Part shown: positions 5,232-7,816 of the stretch, one piece after another
How positions within the stretch are numbered: position 1 is the first letter of the stretch
Layout: the number at the start of each line of letters is the position of its first letter
DNA from: Bacteroidales bacterium UBA3663
GTDB taxonomy: Bacteria; Bacteroidota; Bacteroidia; Bacteroidales; UBA3663
Reading direction: 5' to 3'
NCBI GenBank assembly: GCA_002373755.1
Contig: DFJU01000008.1
Coordinates: forward strand, 1-7,816
Length of the DNA: 7,816 bases
Made by a program: the position numbers and the translations under genes
Notes under the pieces: generated by a model
What the model saw: the letters and a program-made list of their open reading frames with translations, nothing else
Told to the model about the DNA's origin: nothing
The model's database searches: none

Positions 5232-7274
5232 ATGAAAAAGACATTCCTTACCGCAATGCTGCTCGGTATGGCCGCATGCATCGGCACCGTCTGGGCCGAC
5301 AGCGACGTCACAGCCGAAAAGAGCGAACAGAACACGCCGAAGGGCTGGCCGACAGTGCAGCTGCCGAACATCGCCGCCATCACATCGGCCAACACTTTCA
5401 GCATCGAAGACTACGGTGCATCGACATCGGCCGTCGATAACGCATCGGCCATCAACCAGGCCATCACGGCAGCCAACAGCGCAGGCGGCGGCATGGTGGT
5501 CATCCCGGCCGGAACGTGGCTGTCGGGTCCGATTACGATGAAGAGCAACGTGGTGTTCCACATCTCGGCAGGCGCGACCATCAAACTGCTGCCATTCGCC
5601 GGCGTCAACGTCGTGCCGACAGCGGGCGACGGCAAATATCCCATCGAGTCGGGCTCGTCGGGCAACTACAACTACGTCGGCTTCATGACCAACGGCGGCG
5701 AGACAATCAGCAACGTCATCGTCGAGGGCGAAGGCACGACATCCATCATCGACGGACAGGGTGCGGCATGGTGGACCAACTACAAGTCCATCGGCACCCG
5801 TCCCTGCCTGATCCGCCTCGGCAAAGGCTCAGCGTTCCTGTTCCGCAACTTCAAGATGGTCAACTCGCCGGGCACCAACCTCACCCTCGGACAGAGCGGC
5901 AACGCCAAGCACTTCACCGTGCACGACGTGACAATCTCGGCACCGTCGTCGAGTGCATCAAACCCATCGCACAACACCGACGGAATCCCGGTGTGGGGTC
6001 CCTACGTGAATATCTACAACTGCAACATCTCGACGGGCGACGACAATGTGGTGTTCGACAGCAACTCGCAGTACGGCCACGTCTGGAACTGCACCTTCGG
6101 CGACGGACATGGCGCATCGATGGGCAGCTACACCTCCAATGTGCACGACCTGCTGTGGGAAGACATCACCTTCAAGGGCACCGGCGCAGGCTTCCGCCTC
6201 AAGTCGAACTACGACCGCTCGGGCAACGTCTATAACATCACCATGCAGAACTGCACAATGACCGGCGTGCAGGATCCGATCTACATCACGATGTGGTACG
6301 ACACGCATCCGACGCCCGGCGATGCCACCTGCAAGGCAGACACAATCACGCCCTACACCATGGAGTTCCACGACATCAAGTTCAAGAACATCACGTCGAT
6401 CGGCACAGCCTACAACACAAGCGTGAAGCACTACTTCCCGGTCTTCATCCTCGGCCGTCCGAACAGCAAAGTCCACGATGTGACGTTCGACAACGTGCAG
6501 ATATCGGCCGCAAAAGGCATGTTCCTGGCCTACTGCGAAGGCATCACGTTCAAGAACAGCTGCAACATCAAAAACTCGCAGAGCACCTCTACGCGAGTCC
6601 AGAGCACGAGCTTCGACTACAGCTTTGTGGGCAACATCGACGGCACGGCCAATGCCACCTACGACGGCGAAGACGAGGAGGAAGAGGAGATTGACGACAG
6701 CGGCGTGACAGGCACATTCTTCTCGATGACCGACTTCACGATCGAAAGCATCTCAGTCGGAGCCGGAGCCGACCTCGACCTGGCCAACTACGCGACCATC
6801 ACCGGCGGCTCGGCCACATTGCACAACGGCCACGCATCGAGCGCATCCAACCTGGTACGCAACGGCGGCTTCTACGTGGGCAACAGCGGCGGCTCATACC
6901 TCAAAGTGACGCTCGACAATCCACTCAAGGAGGGCGACGTGCTCACCACAACAGGCGGCGACGGCGGTCTGGTCGATGTTGCAGCCTCGAAGGATGCGAC
7001 CGACAACATCACGGGCAACAAGTTCACCTTCACGAGCCAATATGCCGGAATGAGCACCTTCTGCATCAGCCGTGGCAATGCCAAGCCGACAATCACATCG
7101 CTCAGCATCACACGCCCATCGAGCGACACTGGCATCAGCCACACTGCCGACACCGAGCCGACAGCCATCGACGCAATCTACACGCTGCAAGGCATCCGCA
7201 TCGGCACGCTGCAATCGGGCTTCAACATCGTGAGGAGCAACGCCGGCACGGCCAAGAAACTGATTGTACGATAG
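5232..7274 (+). CDS. Secreted GH28 polygalacturonase with C-terminal module and T9SS-like tail
   Basis: The family hydrolyses alpha-1,4-galacturonic bonds in pectin. The 680-residue chain starts with a signal peptide (KK, hydrophobic core, likely cut VWA|DS after residue 22). The parallel beta-helix runs from about 55 to 470, opening with SIEDYGA and GGGMVVIPAGTWLSGPI. All GH28 active-site motifs are present: N248-T-D250-G, G-D270-D271-N (catalytic aspartates), G-H293-G, and R322-L-K324 in place of the usual RIK, so activity is expected. An acidic linker (EDEEEEEIDD, about 480-489) leads to a roughly 150-residue beta-rich module I cannot name, then a tail at about 643-680 (IYTLQGIRIG... to KKLIVR) resembling Bacteroidales T9SS sorting tails. 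Bacterial GH28 enzymes are usually about 450-550 aa; the excess is this C-terminal part. ATG 5232 is chosen because the signal peptide follows directly. No SusC/SusD genes are beside it; instead it sits between branched-chain amino-acid genes. A lipoprotein reading (MAAC) is less likely, since the residue three before Cys is Met. Confidence 0.94.
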   Translation: MKKTFLTAMLLGMAACIGTVWADSDVTAEKSEQNTPKGWPTVQLPNIAAITSANTFSIEDYGASTSAVDNASAINQAITAANSAGGGMVVIPAGTWLSGPITMKSNVVFHISAGATIKLLPFAGVNVVPTAGDGKYPIESGSSGNYNYVGFMTNGGETISNVIVEGEGTTSIIDGQGAAWWTNYKSIGTRPCLIRLGKGSAFLFRNFKMVNSPGTNLTLGQSGNAKHFTVHDVTISAPSSSASNPSHNTDGIPVWGPYVNIYNCNISTGDDNVVFDSNSQYGHVWNCTFGDGHGASMGSYTSNVHDLLWEDITFKGTGAGFRLKSNYDRSGNVYNITMQNCTMTGVQDPIYITMWYDTHPTPGDATCKADTITPYTMEFHDIKFKNITSIGTAYNTSVKHYFPVFILGRPNSKVHDVTFDNVQISAAKGMFLAYCEGITFKNSCNIKNSQSTSTRVQSTSFDYSFVGNIDGTANATYDGEDEEEEEIDDSGVTGTFFSMTDFTIESISVGAGADLDLANYATITGGSATLHNGHASSASNLVRNGGFYVGNSGGSYLKVTLDNPLKEGDVLTTTGGDGGLVDVAASKDATDNITGNKFTFTSQYAGMSTFCISRGNAKPTITSLSITRPSSDTGISHTADTEPTAIDAIYTLQGIRIGTLQSGFNIVRSNAGTAKKLIVR

Positions 7275-7317
7275 GCCGAAGCCTCAGCAGACAACAGTTC
7301 CGCGAATGGAGCTGCAT

Positions 7318-7379
7318 CGGACACGAATCGGACGAACCGGACACACGTCACGCAACCGGATTTGTAAGGTTCGTGTTCG
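7318..7379 (+). other. 12-bp RNA-type stem between the pectinase and leuB
   Basis: Bases 7318-7329 (CGGACACGAATC) pair with 7368-7379 (GGTTCGTGTTCG) over 12 bp, including two G.U wobbles, around a 38-nt loop. CGGAC occurs three times nearby (7318, 7329, 7338). No T-run follows, so it is not a standard terminator, though no better one is visible after the pectinase gene. The wobbles suggest selection on RNA more than on a DNA operator, but chance is not excluded. Confidence 0.3.
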
Positions 7380-7393
7380 CTTTGTGTCGAAAA

Positions 7394-7416
7394 CCGGCTA
7401 AAAATCGCGTAGCCGG
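7394..7416. other. Perfect 7-bp inverted repeat upstream of the leuB promoter
   Basis: CCGGCTA (7394-7400) and TAGCCGG (7410-7416) flank a 9-nt loop that contains most of AAAAATCGCGTAGC, the sequence shared in inverted orientation with the cimA leader. Its right edge is 17 bp before the -33 box of the leuB promoter, a plausible position for an activator or repressor site. Role inferred from position only. Confidence 0.35.
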
Positions 7417-7433
7417 CGTTCCACAAGGATTTG

Positions 7434-7465
7434 TTTGGATAAATCGTGAAAAACGAGTAACTTTG
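7434..7465 (+). promoter_or_regulatory. Consensus Bacteroidota promoter for leuB
   Basis: TTTG at 7434-7437, a 20-bp spacer, and TAACTTTG at 7458-7465 match the Bacteroides primary-sigma consensus (TTTG, 19-21 bp, TAnnTTTG) at every defined base. Transcription would start near 7472, leaving an AT-rich leader of about 38 nt before ATG 7510. It shows that leuB has its own start and need not depend on read-through from the pectinase gene. Confidence 0.8.
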
Positions 7466-7509
7466 CGGCGCTTTTTGCGAACATTTTTCACTAAAAATAT
7501 TCATCGAAC

Positions 7510-7816
7510 ATGAAACTGAAATTAGCAGTCCTGCCGGGCGACGGTATCGGACCCGAAATCATGGAGCAGGGCTTGGCTGTGACCAAGGCCATCTGCGAGA
7601 AGTTCGGCCACGAGCTGAGCTACAAGTATGCAATCTGCGGTGCTGACGCCATCGACAAGGTGGGCGACCCATTCCCAGAAGAGACCTTCCAGACCTGTAT
7701 GGAGGCCGATGCCGTGCTCTTCGCCAGCGTCGGTGACCCGAAGTTTGACAACAATCCGAACGCCAAGGTGCGTCCAGAGCAGGGTCTGTTGGCCATGCGC
7801 AAGAAGTTGGGCCTCT
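7510..7816 (+). CDS. leuB: 3-isopropylmalate dehydrogenase, N-terminal part (3' end outside window)
   Basis: LeuB oxidises and decarboxylates 3-isopropylmalate with NAD+ to 2-oxoisocaproate, and in the citramalate route converts the methylmalate intermediate to 2-oxobutyrate. The first 102 residues are visible, of about 350 usual. [14 protein letters not shown] at 5-18 is the family's N-terminal nucleotide-binding signature; [24 protein letters not shown] and [17 protein letters not shown] follow as in Bacteroidales LeuB, the last being the start of the substrate-binding Arg region. ATG 7510 gives the conventional N-terminus after an A/T-rich leader, and a consensus promoter lies just upstream. 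The frame is open to the window edge. It completes the pathway formed by leuA, leuCD and cimA, but is separated from cimA by about 3 kb containing the small unknown gene and the pectinase. Confidence 0.97.
   Translation, partial: MKLKLAVLPGDGIGPEIMEQGLAVTKAICEKFGHELSYKYAICGADAIDKVGDPFPEETFQTCMEADAVLFASVGDPKFDNNPNAKVRPEQGLLAMRKKLGL

Noticed and set aside
5232..5280. Lipoprotein signal peptide on the GH28 enzyme (MAAC)
   Set aside because: The residue at -3 is Met and not the usual Leu/Val/Ile, a better signal peptidase I site (VWA|DS) follows, and the C-terminal tail suggests T9SS export.
5516..6235. A 239-codon plus-strand frame inside the GH28 gene
   Set aside because: It is Arg/His/Gln-rich, has no motif, and lies in an alternative frame of a gene with all GH28 catalytic residues.
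7318..7342. CGGAC repeats as a CRISPR or iteron array
   Set aside because: Only three 5-base units with uneven spacing (11 and 9 bp), with no spacer structure and no cas or replication genes.

Overview
The window is from a Bacteroidales bacterium (phylum Bacteroidota). Four things point there: start codons preceded by A/T-rich sequence with no strong Shine-Dalgarno, a textbook Bacteroidota promoter (TTTG, 20 bp, TAACTTTG) before leuB, a secreted pectinase with a C-terminal tail like type IX secretion (T9SS) sorting tails, and closest remembered resemblance of the leucine proteins to Bacteroides/Prevotella homologues. Coding DNA is GC-rich and spacers are mostly AT-rich. I would not name a genus.

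All genes are on the + strand. (1) 1-591 is the C-terminal part of leuA, 2-isopropylmalate synthase. (2) 592-740 is an AT-rich spacer with strong nested inverted repeats and a 12-codon micro-ORF. (3) 741-2879 is one gene fusing the LeuC and LeuD subunits of isopropylmalate isomerase, closed by a strong terminator. (4) 3027-4550 is a second Claisen-condensing enzyme of the isopropylmalate synthase family; its substrate-pocket residues match those of a characterised (R)-citramalate synthase, so I call it cimA. It also ends at a terminator. (5) 4694-5002 is a small protein of unknown function. (6) 5003-5231 holds a long imperfect hairpin and a near-consensus promoter. (7) 5232-7274 is a secreted GH28 polygalacturonase with all catalytic motifs intact. 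(8) 7275-7509 holds further inverted repeats and the leuB promoter. (9) 7510 to the window end is the N-terminal part of leuB.

LeuA and CimA make the first committed intermediates of leucine and of pyruvate-derived isoleucine. The isomerase (LeuCD) and dehydrogenase (LeuB) act on both intermediates in organisms with the citramalate route, so the four genes form one branched-chain amino-acid module. What is odd is that the module is not a compact operon: two terminators and a separate leuB promoter split it, and an unrelated pectin-degrading enzyme plus a small unknown protein sit between cimA and leuB.

No RNA genes, insertion sequences, CRISPR arrays or phage genes are visible. No spacer exceeds 300 bases. 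I see no clearly new defence or mobile system. The best leads are the structured spacer before leuCD, the fused isomerase with a CxxC in its linker, and the pectinase inside the amino-acid cluster.
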